Below, in pieces: positions 44,260 through 52,539 of a stretch of 64,000 nt of DNA (its first letter is position 1; every line of letters begins with the position of its first letter). The stretch is from Halopiger xanaduensis SH-6 (GTDB lineage Archaea; Halobacteriota; Halobacteria; Halobacteriales; Natrialbaceae). The translations under genes and the position numbers were made by a program. The stretch lies in the NCBI RefSeq assembly GCF_000217715.1, contig NC_015658.1, forward strand, positions 310,001-374,000. The letters are read 5' to 3'. Below the pieces are notes generated by a model. It did not search any database. It saw only the letters and a list, made by a program, of their open reading frames with translations, and was not told where the DNA came from.

Positions 44260-45240
44260 ATGAGTCAGTTCGACCGGACGGTCGGCTCCGACACGAAATC
44301 GGGGCAGGGGACCGATCGGGATACCGGACCGGAGGGGGAGGAAAGCACAGAACCGGGTGCCATCGCACAGACCGAGTCGCAATTGCTCCCGGCGGACGTG
44401 TTCGCGACGCTCGGCAACGAAACGCGCGTCGACATCCTTCGGTCGCTGCTCAAGCTCGATGCCGACGAGTCCCCGGTGAGCTTCACGGACCTCTTCGACG
44501 CGGTCGATATCGAGGACAGCGCGAACTTCAACTATCACCTCCAGCAGCTCACCGATCACTTCATCGCACGGACCGACGACGGCTACGAGTTCCGTTACCC
44601 CGGCCGGAAGGTCGTCAGTTCGATCTTCAGCGGAACCTTCACCGAACGCGCGAAACTCGGCTTCTTCCCGGTTGATGGCTCGTGTTACGACTGCGACGGC
44701 TCGCTGCAGGGCTGGTACGTCGATGACACGCTCACGATCGGCTGTACCGACTGCGGCGCGATTCAGGTGAGTTATCCGTTCCCCACCGGCGGGCTGGACG
44801 ACCGCTCGACCGAGGAACTCCTGCAGGCGTTTCACCACTACGTGCGCCACCACTACTGTCTCGCCGCCGACGGCGTCTGTCCGGAGTGTACGGGCACCGT
44901 CGAAACCGATCTCGTCCGGGACCCCGACGCCGACGATCAGAACGTCGCCGTCGAACACGTCTGCCAGCGGTGCGGGTATCAACTGCAGTCGACGGTCGGC
45001 CTCACGCTGTTGGACAACGCCGACGTCCTCGTCTTCCACTCCGAGCGCGGCGTCGACCTGAACACGGCACCGTTCTGGCGCTTCGACTGGTGCGTCAGCG
45101 ATACCCGAACGACGATCGTCGAGGAGGACCCGCTCCGCGTACAGCTCACGCTTCCCTGCGAGGGCGACGAACTTCAGGTGCTACTCGACGAAACCGGATC
45201 GGTCCTCGAGACGGCGGTCGTCGAACACCTGCCGCAGTAG
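44260..45240 (+). CDS. ArsR-like winged-helix regulator with zinc ribbons
   Basis: This has 326 residues. After a disordered acidic start, an ArsR-type HTH (about 40-110: DVFATLGNETRVDILRSLL ... DSANFNYHLQQLTDHFIA) is followed by two CxxC-containing segments (CYDCDG with CTDCGA, and CPECTG with CQRCGY), each resembling a zinc ribbon. A C-terminal beta-rich domain may sense a ligand. It probably controls the neighbouring catabolic genes, because it follows the AOR gene on the same strand. The effector is unknown. Confidence 0.8.
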   Translation: MSQFDRTVGSDTKSGQGTDRDTGPEGEESTEPGAIAQTESQLLPADVFATLGNETRVDILRSLLKLDADESPVSFTDLFDAVDIEDSANFNYHLQQLTDHFIARTDDGYEFRYPGRKVVSSIFSGTFTERAKLGFFPVDGSCYDCDGSLQGWYVDDTLTIGCTDCGAIQVSYPFPTGGLDDRSTEELLQAFHHYVRHHYCLAADGVCPECTGTVETDLVRDPDADDQNVAVEHVCQRCGYQLQSTVGLTLLDNADVLVFHSERGVDLNTAPFWRFDWCVSDTRTTIVEEDPLRVQLTLPCEGDELQVLLDETGSVLETAVVEHLPQ

Positions 45241-45299
45241 GCGCTGCTCGAGATCATCAGGGCGCTCGGCTACTGTTCCGTCGAACGGCTCCGATCGGT

Positions 45300-46337
45300 T
45301 CACGTCCCTTTGAGTAGCTGCGTTATACCGGCGGTTTCCGCGATCACCCAGAGAACGAACAACCCGTACGCGAGCAACAGCGCGTAGGATTCGCCGCGCG
45401 TGATCACGAGGTCCGTCCGGAGAAACGTAAACAGCAGCACGGTCGCGAGCGTCAGGACGCCGAACATGGGAACGGCGACCGCGAAGTCGACGGGGACGCT
45501 CCCGGCGATCATCACCCCGAGCGGAATTGCGACGAGGAGGTCGAAGGTGTTCGACCCGAGCACGTTTCCGAGGCTCGTCACGCCTTTCCCCGCTTTCGCG
45601 GAGCGGACGCTGACGAGCGTATCCGGGAGGCTGGTCGCCGCCGCGATGATCGTGACGCCCGCCAAGAACTCGGGGATCCCGAACGTGTGGCCGAGCGATT
45701 CGACGCCGCCGACCAACTGTTCGACGGACACGAGTATCACGAGTAACCCGACCACTAGCTTCCCCCACGCCGTTCCGATCGAAACCTCGAGCGGCTCGTT
45801 CTCGGCGTCGTAATCGCTCACGTCCTGCCACTGAATGAAGACGTACAGGCCGTAGAGGAGGATCGGAATCAGCGCGAACGGTCGCGTGAGCCGTCCGGTG
45901 AGTTCCGACCCGTCGGGCACCGGAACGTAGATCACCGCGAGCGCGAACGTCACGACGAGCGCGGAGACGGCGATCATGTAGAACTGCGCCTCTTTGAAGA
46001 CGAGCGTCCGGTTCGTCTCGAGTTCGTCGTCGGTGGCGATGCCCGATACTGCGGGAATAACGAGGATATTGAAGAGCGCCGAGCCGACGATCGCGCCGAC
46101 GCCCATGTTGAACGTGCCGCCGAGCGCCGTGAAGACGACGCTGGCCAGTTCCGGAAAGCTGGACCCGATGGCCACGACGATCGACCCCTGAACGACGGCG
46201 GGAAGTCCGTAGTACGTCGAGAGGTGATCCGCGGATTCCTCGAGCCAGCCGCTGCCGAACCAGATGAAGACGGTTGCGACGACGATGGTTGCGATGTTGA
46301 CGCTCGGCGTATCCGGAAGGAGAGCGAGCGGGATCAT
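45300..46337 (-). CDS. Sodium/calcium exchanger family protein (YrbG/CaxA type)
   Basis: This has 345 residues and about ten helices. The two inverted alpha repeats are VAIGSSFPELASVVFTALGG with GAIVGSALFNILVIPA, and AAATSLPDTLVSVRSAKAGK with GNVLGSNTFDLLVAIPL, containing the acidic and GS(N/A)xFD motifs of the CaCA superfamily. It exports calcium or another cation in exchange for sodium. Transcribed alone. Confidence 0.9.
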   Translation of the reverse strand: MIPLALLPDTPSVNIATIVVATVFIWFGSGWLEESADHLSTYYGLPAVVQGSIVVAIGSSFPELASVVFTALGGTFNMGVGAIVGSALFNILVIPAVSGIATDDELETNRTLVFKEAQFYMIAVSALVVTFALAVIYVPVPDGSELTGRLTRPFALIPILLYGLYVFIQWQDVSDYDAENEPLEVSIGTAWGKLVVGLLVILVSVEQLVGGVESLGHTFGIPEFLAGVTIIAAATSLPDTLVSVRSAKAGKGVTSLGNVLGSNTFDLLVAIPLGVMIAGSVPVDFAVAVPMFGVLTLATVLLFTFLRTDLVITRGESYALLLAYGLFVLWVIAETAGITQLLKGT

Positions 46338-46617
46338 AGATAGCAGAAGTTTATAACGCGGGATACTCGTTCGGATTTGGACCGAACGCCCCGTATCGAT
46401 CGTCCGTCGGTCCGCAATCGAGTGGCGTTCACGTAGCGTCCTATTCGTGTAATTCCGATACCGTTTTCGACGTACGCGAATCGGATACCGGAGGATCAGC
46501 CAGCGACTCTACCAAGGAAGCCGCGAGCGAAACCGCTCGATCCAGTACGGAAAACGAGCAGCAGTTACAGCGTTCGGTGCGGAAAATCGACCGCCGTGAT
46601 GCCCACGTCGGATCGCG
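46338..46617. other. Intergenic, no gene seen
   Basis: 280 nt between the exchanger start and the SOD stop, both on the minus strand. It holds the exchanger promoter (an AT-rich TTATAAC-like tract near 46349) and nothing else recognisable. Confidence 0.35.
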
Positions 46618-47220
46618 TTACTCGAACAGTTCGACGGCCTGCTCGTATCGCGCCGACGGCTCTTCCCAGTCGACGACCTCGAAGAAGGCGTCGACGAAGT
46701 CGCCGCGGGCCGGGCCGTAGTCGTGGTAGTAGGAGTGTTCCCAGACGTCCAGCGCGAGGATCGGGTGGCTGCCCCAGAGCGCGCCCTGGTCGTGCTTGTC
46801 GACGACGACGTTGCGCAGCTGGTTGCTGAAGGAGTCGTAGACGAGCAGCGCCCAGCCGCCCGCGTTCGAGGCGGCGGCCTCGAACTCGCCCTTCCAGGCC
46901 TCGTAGGAGCCGAAGTCCTCCTCGATGCGGTCCGCGAGATCGCCCTCGGGCTCGTCGCCGCCCTCGGGGCTCATGGACTGCCAGAAGAGGTCGTGGAGGA
47001 TGTGTCCCGAGCCGTTGTGCGTGACGTTTCGGATCGCACCCGCCGATCCGGCGAAGTCGCCCTCCTCGCGGTTCTCGGCGAGGGTTTCCTCGGCGCTGTT
47101 CCAGCCGTTGACGTAGCCCTGGTGGTGGGTGTCGTGATGCCAGGTCAGGACCTGTTCGCTGATGTGCGGTTCGAGTGCGTCGTAGTCGTACGGCAGCGGC
47201 GGCAGTTCGTAGTCGCTCAT
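46618..47220 (-). CDS. sod: Superoxide dismutase, Mn/Fe family
   Basis: This has 200 residues, the normal length. Metal ligands are all present: the first histidine in LTWHHDTHHQGYVNG, the second in HNGSGHILHDLFWQSM, and the aspartate and histidine in ILALDVWEHSYYHDYG. It converts superoxide to peroxide and oxygen in the cytoplasm. A TATA-like tract (TCTTCATATC) around 47249-47260 is close to leaderless spacing for the ATG at 47220, which is preferred over an upstream frame extension. Confidence 0.93.
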   Translation of the reverse strand: MSDYELPPLPYDYDALEPHISEQVLTWHHDTHHQGYVNGWNSAEETLAENREEGDFAGSAGAIRNVTHNGSGHILHDLFWQSMSPEGGDEPEGDLADRIEEDFGSYEAWKGEFEAAASNAGGWALLVYDSFSNQLRNVVVDKHDQGALWGSHPILALDVWEHSYYHDYGPARGDFVDAFFEVVDWEEPSARYEQAVELFE

Positions 47221-47420
47221 GATACAGTACCGAATAGCAACGGGACGGATATGAAGATTTTCTGTAGGGCGTTCAAGTAACATCTATTAGATATAGAGTA
47301 TCGAAGATTCAAGCCGTTTCAGACTCCCCCTGCAGAGGATAGGAAAATAATATCTGATTTTTATCTGGTTTGCGTTTCCGGCTACGCGACCCTTATCAGT
47401 AGCGAGGGACGAGGTCGGGT

Positions 47421-48176
47421 ATGGCATCGAACGAAACGACGACCGACCGAGACGGGCCGCTCTCGGGCGGGTTGGTTCGACACGGGGCCGGCGTCACCGC
47501 GAACCGCGCGTTCCCCACGAACGACTACCCCGCGAATCTCGACCCGTTCGTCCTCTTCGAGCGGTTCTACATCGACCCGGAGAAGGGCTTCCCGATGCAC
47601 CCCCACAAGGGGTTCGAGATCGTCACCTACATGCTCGAGGGCGGGATGGACCACGAGGACACGCTCGACGTGAGCTACACGGCTCGAGCGGGAGAGGCGA
47701 TGCGGATCACGACCGGAAGCGGGATCCGCCACTCGGAGTTCGCCGCCGACGGGGCAGCCTGCAACGGACTCCAACTCTGGGTGAACCTCCCGGACGCGAA
47801 GAAAGACGCCGAACCGGACTACGCCGACGCGACGGCCGACCAACTGCCGACCGAGGACCGGGAGGGTGCGACCGTGACGACGGTCGTCGGCGACGGCTCG
47901 CCGCTCGACCTCCACACCGAGATGGAGTACCTCGACGTCCGCGTCACCGACGAGTGGACGTGGTCGCTGCCGGACGACTGGACCGGCTTCCTCTACAGCG
48001 TTGCAGGAGAGGGAACCGTCGACGGGGACGCCTTCGAGGAGGGAGACGTCCTCCCGGTCGAGGCGGGGCGGAGCGAGGACATCGTTCTCGAGGCTGAGGA
48101 GCCGTTCCGCGTCGTCGCCGTTTCCGGACGCCCCCACGGCGATCCGATCCGCCAGCGGGGGCCGTTCGTTCTCTAA
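47421..48176 (+). CDS. Pirin-family cupin protein
   Basis: This has 251 residues and two cupin barrels. The metal-binding motif is GFPMHPHKGFEIVTYMLEGG followed by MDHEDTLD, and GSGIRHSEFA is also typical. The C-terminal barrel ends with the family signature GRPHGDPIRQRGPFVL. Pirins have been linked to quercetinase activity and redox sensing; no specific role can be inferred here. Confidence 0.9.
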   Translation: MASNETTTDRDGPLSGGLVRHGAGVTANRAFPTNDYPANLDPFVLFERFYIDPEKGFPMHPHKGFEIVTYMLEGGMDHEDTLDVSYTARAGEAMRITTGSGIRHSEFAADGAACNGLQLWVNLPDAKKDAEPDYADATADQLPTEDREGATVTTVVGDGSPLDLHTEMEYLDVRVTDEWTWSLPDDWTGFLYSVAGEGTVDGDAFEEGDVLPVEAGRSEDIVLEAEEPFRVVAVSGRPHGDPIRQRGPFVL

Positions 48177-48477
48177 TCAGGGAGGAGTCAGAGGCGTCAA
48201 GATACTCGAGGCACTGCCGTGACGGCGACGATACTGGTACGGCCAATCGCCTCGACGGTCTTCGGTCGATGTGCAGGGTTTGCAACTGTAGCGGCATACA
48301 GGAACCGTTCACTATCGGTACGCTCGAGAGAGAACCAAATCGGACGACGAATCGAGAAACGGATTAGGTGAGTGGTCCCCTCGGTCACCTCTCGATCAGT
48401 CGACACCCGGAAGTCACCGCGACGTAGTCTTTTACTAGATGGTAAGATACATTAACCGAGATTAATTGGTTCTGAAT
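48177..48477. other. Intergenic, no gene seen
   Basis: 300 nt after the pirin gene. It contains an AT-rich promoter-like tract (ATTAACCGAGATTAATTGG near 48450-48470) for the flavoprotein gene. No other feature was recognised. Confidence 0.35.
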
Positions 48478-49041
48478 ATGGCAGACGTAGCAATCATCGG
48501 AGGCGGCCCTGCCGGCCTCAGCGCCGCACTGTACGCCGCGAAGAACGACCTCGAGACGATCCTCTTCGACACGGACGAGTCGTGGATGCACAAGGCGCAC
48601 CTGTTCAACTACCCCGCCGTCCGGAGCATCAGCGGCGACGAGTTCCTCGAAATCTCGCGCGGCCAGGCCCGCGACCGCGGGGCGACGCTCCACGAAGACG
48701 AGGAAGTGACGAACGTCGAGGAAGACGGCGACGGGTTCGCGATCACGACGGAATCGGATCAGTACGCCGCCGAGTACGTCATTCTGGCGACCGGCGGGAA
48801 CCGAGACCTCGCGGAGGGATTGGGCTGTGCGTTCACCGACGAGGACGTCGTCGACGTGAACCTGGACATGGAGACGTCGGTCGAGAACGTCTACGCGACG
48901 GGTGCGATGGGCCGCGCCGAGAAGTGGCAGGCGGTCATCGCAGCGGGAGACGGCGCCGCGGCGGTGCTCGATATTCTCTCGAAGGAGAAAGGCGAGTACT
49001 ACCACGACTTCGACATGCCGTCGGACGTTCCCGAACTCTGA
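48478..49041 (+). CDS. Short FAD-dependent oxidoreductase, thioredoxin-reductase-like
   Basis: This has 187 residues. The dinucleotide fold starts at once (MADVAIIGGGPAGLSAALYA) and a second glycine-containing strand is seen in YVILATGGN; DVNLDMETSVENVYATGAMG is the usual end motif for FAD ribityl contact. It lacks the NADPH domain and the CxxC pair of thioredoxin reductases, so it is a minimal flavoprotein. Haloarchaea often carry such short members; their electron partner is unknown. Confidence 0.82.
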   Translation: MADVAIIGGGPAGLSAALYAAKNDLETILFDTDESWMHKAHLFNYPAVRSISGDEFLEISRGQARDRGATLHEDEEVTNVEEDGDGFAITTESDQYAAEYVILATGGNRDLAEGLGCAFTDEDVVDVNLDMETSVENVYATGAMGRAEKWQAVIAAGDGAAAVLDILSKEKGEYYHDFDMPSDVPEL

Positions 49042-49124
49042 GCCTCGAACCGGACAGGTCGCAACGTAACGCACGGACGAAAGGTAGCGCAACCGCTTTT
49101 CGGTGCGGCGCCGTACAGTACCGT

Positions 49125-49403
49125 ATGGACCGTTCCGACTCCTATCGGCGCGAGGTCACCGCGATGGTCGAATCCGGATGGAAGATTGAGGAGGAGACCC
49201 AGGACCGAGTCACGCTCGTGCAGCGTGAATTCGGTAATCCGGGTATCCACCTCATCATCGCCATCTTGACGATCTGGTGGGCGATGGGCGTCCCGAACTT
49301 GCTGTACGCCGCGTACCGGTACTTCACCGGCAGCCAGCGCACCATCGTCTGGAAGGATCGAGCCGAATCCGACGTGGACGAACTGGCGACGAACGCGAAG
49401 TAA
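49125..49403 (+). CDS. Small predicted membrane protein
   Basis: This has 92 residues. A soluble N-terminal half with WKIEEETQDRVTLVQRE is followed by one hydrophobic hairpin (IHLIIAILTIWWAMGVPNLL) and a charged tail. The pattern recalls haloarchaeal DUF8108-like small proteins, but the assignment is not certain. The start is the ATG just before RSDSYRREVTAM. Confidence 0.6.
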   Translation: MDRSDSYRREVTAMVESGWKIEEETQDRVTLVQREFGNPGIHLIIAILTIWWAMGVPNLLYAAYRYFTGSQRTIVWKDRAESDVDELATNAK

Positions 49404-49672
49404 TACGTTACCGAGCCACTGGAACGCGCGTTCCAGCCAGTGAGACAGGTTTCGGACCGTCGTCGCGCCTATATCTCGTTGCCGCACACGCGCCCTGTTT
49501 TCGGCTGCTGAAACCGATCGCCAAGAGAGGGTTCAAGGCTCCTCTGCTGAAACGATTTACACACCGATCGCAATGGCGTCCTGCGATCGGGTGTGCAGAG
49601 ACTTTCAGTAGGCCGACCCGGTCGGCGCTGCCTTCGATCGAGGGATCGATCCGAGTCCCCGCGTCACGGTCA
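49404..49672. other. Intergenic upstream part of the TetR control region
   Basis: Nothing gene-like was recognised in this stretch between the small membrane protein and the paired palindromes at 49673-49698. Confidence 0.3.
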
Positions 49673-49710
49673 TCCCTCGAGGGACATGCCTCGAGGCAAC
49701 CGTTATATAC
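49673..49710. promoter_or_regulatory. Two tandem 12-bp palindromes next to a TATA box
   Basis: TCCCTCGAGGGA (49673-49684) and TGCCTCGAGGCA (49687-49698) are both perfect palindromes with centres 14 bp apart. They sit directly before a TATA-like GTTATATAC (49702-49710), which is 26 nt from the TetR start at 49733. This is the arrangement expected for operators of the divergently acting or self-acting TetR protein. Confidence 0.6.
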
Positions 49711-49732
49711 GACACGCCGCTGAATGCGGTGT

Positions 49733-50347
49733 ATGAGCGAGCCCCAGGGGGAGGCCGCGTCTACCGATACGCGGGAGGTGATCATGGAGGCGACGTTCCG
49801 CGCGATCAGCGAGCACGGGTACAAGGACCTCAGAATGCGCGATATCGGCGAAGAGATGGACATGACCAGGCAGGTCATCCACTACCACTTCGACGGAAAG
49901 TACGATCTCATGGCCTCGTTTCTCGAGTACGTCATCGAGCAGTACGAGGGGAGCGTCACCGTCGACAGCGAAGCGAATCCGAAAGCGCAACTCGACGCGC
50001 GGATCGATCAGTGCCTGTTTGGGCCCGAATTCGACGAGTTCACGCACTGGGACCGCATGAAGGTGTATCACGAGTTGTTCGCACACGCCCGAAACGACGA
50101 GCGACACCGCGAGATCTTCAACGATCACTACACGCGACTCCGGGAGAGCATCGTCGAGGTCATCGAGGAGGGGATCGAACAAGGCGTCTTCCGCGACGTC
50201 GACGCCGCACAGATGGGGCAACTGCTGACCGACGTGATCCACGCCGCTCGAGAGCGCCGGATTTCGCTGGGTGACGACGACGCCCCCGAAGACGCGCGGC
50301 GAGCTATCGACGAGTTCGTTCTCGACTCGTTGTACGCCAACGACTAA
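49733..50347 (+). CDS. TetR-family transcriptional regulator
   Basis: This has 204 residues. The N-terminal HTH (about 15-60) reads EVIMEATFRAISEHGYKD and MRDIGEEMDMTRQVIHYHF, followed by DGKYDLMASFLEYVI. The C-terminal helical domain would bind an unknown small molecule. It probably represses its own gene through the two palindromes that overlap its promoter. No transporter gene is adjacent to suggest the ligand. Confidence 0.9.
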   Translation: MSEPQGEAASTDTREVIMEATFRAISEHGYKDLRMRDIGEEMDMTRQVIHYHFDGKYDLMASFLEYVIEQYEGSVTVDSEANPKAQLDARIDQCLFGPEFDEFTHWDRMKVYHELFAHARNDERHREIFNDHYTRLRESIVEVIEEGIEQGVFRDVDAAQMGQLLTDVIHAARERRISLGDDDAPEDARRAIDEFVLDSLYAND

Positions 50348-50455
50348 GCGGATACAGTAGACAGTGTTCCGTTTCTGTCAGACTTACCGTATCGGTGAAA
50401 TCCGGGAGTTGGTCATGGAACTACATGTCATATTCTGATCCCTGAGTAAGCGTGA

Positions 50456-50839
50456 TCACTGCTCAAGGAGTGCCACCAACTGGGCGACGTACGGACTGTC
50501 GTCCCAGCTTCGATGCGGACTGATTACGGTGAGCAGCGTTCTCGCCGCTTCGGTGGTCATATAGCCGTTCCGGGCGTAGTCGTAGATGAGCCGCGCCGTG
50601 TAGTGACCGCGAGCCGCGAGGACGTTACTCGTAGCTGCGGCGTAAATGTCCTGATACTGCGTGATGTCGTGGAGCTCTGCGACAACTTCCGAGGGGACAA
50701 ACACGTCACACGAGGTGAGCAAGTATTGGAGCGGATCCGGGGCGTCGGTATCGACGGCCGCATCGGCACGGGGTACGGCGAGGCAGACGAGCGCGCTGGT
50801 GTCGGCGACGACCGTTCGTAGTTTCAGTCGGCTGCTCAT
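50456..50839 (-). CDS. PIN-like toxin of a second toxin-antitoxin pair
   Basis: This has 127 residues. VVADTSALVCLAVPRAD provides the first PIN aspartate near residue 13 and FVPSEVVAELHDITQYQD the next acidic residue. The C-terminal half is short with no clear last aspartate, so activity is less certain than for the VapC at 25128. Its start overlaps the stop of the upstream gene by 4 nt, the usual arrangement for an antitoxin-toxin operon. Confidence 0.65.
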   Translation of the reverse strand: MSSRLKLRTVVADTSALVCLAVPRADAAVDTDAPDPLQYLLTSCDVFVPSEVVAELHDITQYQDIYAAATSNVLAARGHYTARLIYDYARNGYMTTEAARTLLTVISPHRSWDDSPYVAQLVALLEQ

Positions 50840-51207
50840 CGATCGTCGTCTTCATCCGCGGTGTCCACGGCCATTGCGTCGCCGTCGTAGATGTCGACAT
50901 CGTTGGGAGCAGCGATGTCGAGCGGTTTGTCCTCGAGATCCGCTTTGAGGAGACGGAGCCACTGGGCAGTCTCGGCGCCGGCTAGTTGCTTGACCGTCTC
51001 GAACTCAAGTTGGTCGTCGTCGTATTTTGTTGCGACCAGTTCTTGGAACGTCTCACTGTCGGTCGTCTCCTCAATGTAGTTACGAATAGCCTCGACAAGG
51101 AGGTCCGTGCGGTCTTTGTCGAAGAGTTTCGCAATTGCATCGAGTCGATCGATGAGATACTCGGGCGATTGAAAGTGGACTCGTCGCGGATCGTCGCTCG
51201 CGCCCAT
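50836..51207 (-). CDS. RHH-type antitoxin candidate
   Basis: This has 123 residues from MGASDDPRRVHFQSPEYLID. RRVHFQSPEYLIDRLDAIAK and DKDRTDLLVEAIRNYIEE fit a ribbon-helix-helix DNA-binding domain. The acidic C-terminal half (DVDIYDGDAMAVDTADEDDD) would contact the toxin. An upstream frame is open to about 51384 but is hydrophobic and not needed. First gene of the pair. Confidence 0.65.
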   Translation of the reverse strand: MGASDDPRRVHFQSPEYLIDRLDAIAKLFDKDRTDLLVEAIRNYIEETTDSETFQELVATKYDDDQLEFETVKQLAGAETAQWLRLLKADLEDKPLDIAAPNDVDIYDGDAMAVDTADEDDDR

Positions 51208-51392
51208 TCCATGTACAAGGGTCATAACGGTTGCGCCAATCGCACAGAGGTAGCTCATCAACACCCTCGAGACGAGAATCGGCCGTCCGAATAGCGACAA
51301 TACCTCTTCACATGATACCACGTATTGAACGGACATCGATAGGGAGAATAGGAAGAATAGATAGAATAGTTTCAATAGGTGCAATAGGCAGT

Positions 51393-51655
51393 CGCCGTCT
51401 AGTACTGACGCTCGCCCGACTGCCCACCCACGAATTATGGAAGCGGTTAACCCGAATCTTGAAAGTCTGGAACCACTTTTCGATCAGGTATCGCTCGACG
51501 TAGTCGAGCTGACCGCTTAATCCTAATCGGGAGAGGGAAGTCAGATAGTCATAGCTATCGACGAGAAAGGCCGTCTCCGAGAGATCGTGTTTCTCGGTCA
51601 ATCGATACAGGAATGCAGCGGCTGGATCGGTGCCTTGTTGTCCGAACACTGCGAC
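51393..51655 (-). pseudogene. Fragment of an IS6-family transposase
   Basis: The frame contains FLVDSYDYLTSLSRLGLSG and VERYLIEKWFQTFKIRVNR with FHNSWVGSRAS, the C-terminal part of the DDE domain of haloarchaeal IS6 transposases. The N-terminal half and the last part (usual YYNxxRPHQAL end) are missing, and the frame then runs into unrelated residues. A dead insertion-sequence relic. Confidence 0.75.
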
Positions 51656-51801
51656 TTAGAAGGAAAAGGACGAACGTGGATCACAGGTACACAAACATAT
51701 CGGTAGAGGGGTGTCTCTTCGTTCAGAGAATCATCATATTGGCACCTCCACGACGTTTACTCCATGGAGTCCAGCATGAGATCCGGTCTGAGTTACTTGC
51801 T

Positions 51802-52125
51802 CTACTCGTTGGAGTTGACCGGTCCCTTATATTTAGACTTGATTTGATCTCCTTCCCTCCACTGCCAGTAGTAGTAGCGATTATCGTTGATTTCTTTGAT
51901 CGTGATCGTAGCCTTTGATGGGACGTCGTCAGGGAGGTCATCGGGGCGCTCTCTGATCTCGTCTTCGTCTGACTCTTCCTCGAGGCGGGTCTCGCGCTCT
52001 TTGTACTCAGCCAACTCTTCAGCGTAGCGGGCGATGTGTCGGAGTCGTTCGGAAGTGGACTCGTTGAGAGTGTTGACCAAATCCGTCGGGATGTCCGTTG
52101 GCGGGGTCGGTGGTCCGTAGGACAT
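51802..52125 (-). CDS. Small DUF6788-like haloarchaeal protein
   Basis: This has 107 residues. A helical N-terminal half (TSERLRHIARYAEELAEYKE) with a DEDEIRERPDDLPDDVP acidic linker precedes a beta-type end ATITIKEINDNRYYYWQWRE with SKYKGPV, typical of DUF6788-like proteins found in plasmid and virus-derived regions of haloarchaea. The start at 52125 lies 14 nt from the TTAACCAACA inverted repeat (52139-52179), so that repeat probably controls it. Function unknown. Confidence 0.6.
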   Translation of the reverse strand: MSYGPPTPPTDIPTDLVNTLNESTSERLRHIARYAEELAEYKERETRLEEESDEDEIRERPDDLPDDVPSKATITIKEINDNRYYYWQWREGDQIKSKYKGPVNSNE

Positions 52126-52138
52126 CAGCTGTCTCGTG

Positions 52139-52179
52139 TTAACCAACACGTGACGCCGATCAATAATTTTGTTGGTTAA
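52139..52179. repeat. TTAACCAACA inverted repeat, site 1
   Basis: The arms TTAACCAACA (52139-52148) and TGTTGGTTAA (52170-52179) have a 21-nt spacer. The repeat lies 14 nt upstream of the DUF6788-like gene. It is homologous to site 2, both in the arms and in about 90 nt following on the plus strand, ending with a TATGTTAC tract that leads into a non-coding stub. Confidence 0.6.
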
Positions 52180-52539
52180 GTTAGTGGCGATAACACAGTC
52201 TCTACTATCAATAACATTGTTTAATATTTATTAATATAATAGTTCTGTATTATGTTACTCCGTGATCGAATATATTGAATTGGTTGGTGGGGTCAAGGGC
52301 GGTCGAATGCATTACTGTAATTCAATTATCCACCGTGGTCAATTGATCCTAGGCAAAGTGTTGTGCGATCTACCTCACTACCACGGGTATTGCACGTTCA
52401 CAGCGCAGTCGCTTCCGGATAGCTGGATATCGATATTGCTATCATTGGCAGAAAAATCACAATCACGACCATTCGAAAACGACCGCAGACTTCCTTGAAC
52501 GAGTCGGAAGGGAGGACAAGCGCGTTTTCCGTGCCGTCT
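52180..52539. other. Promoter-copy remnant and EF-1alpha 3' flank
   Basis: AT-rich DNA. The first 80 nt match the region following site 2 and keep a short start (MLLRDRIY then a stop), suggesting the 5' stub of a lost plus-strand HTH gene. The rest shows no gene. Confidence 0.4.
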
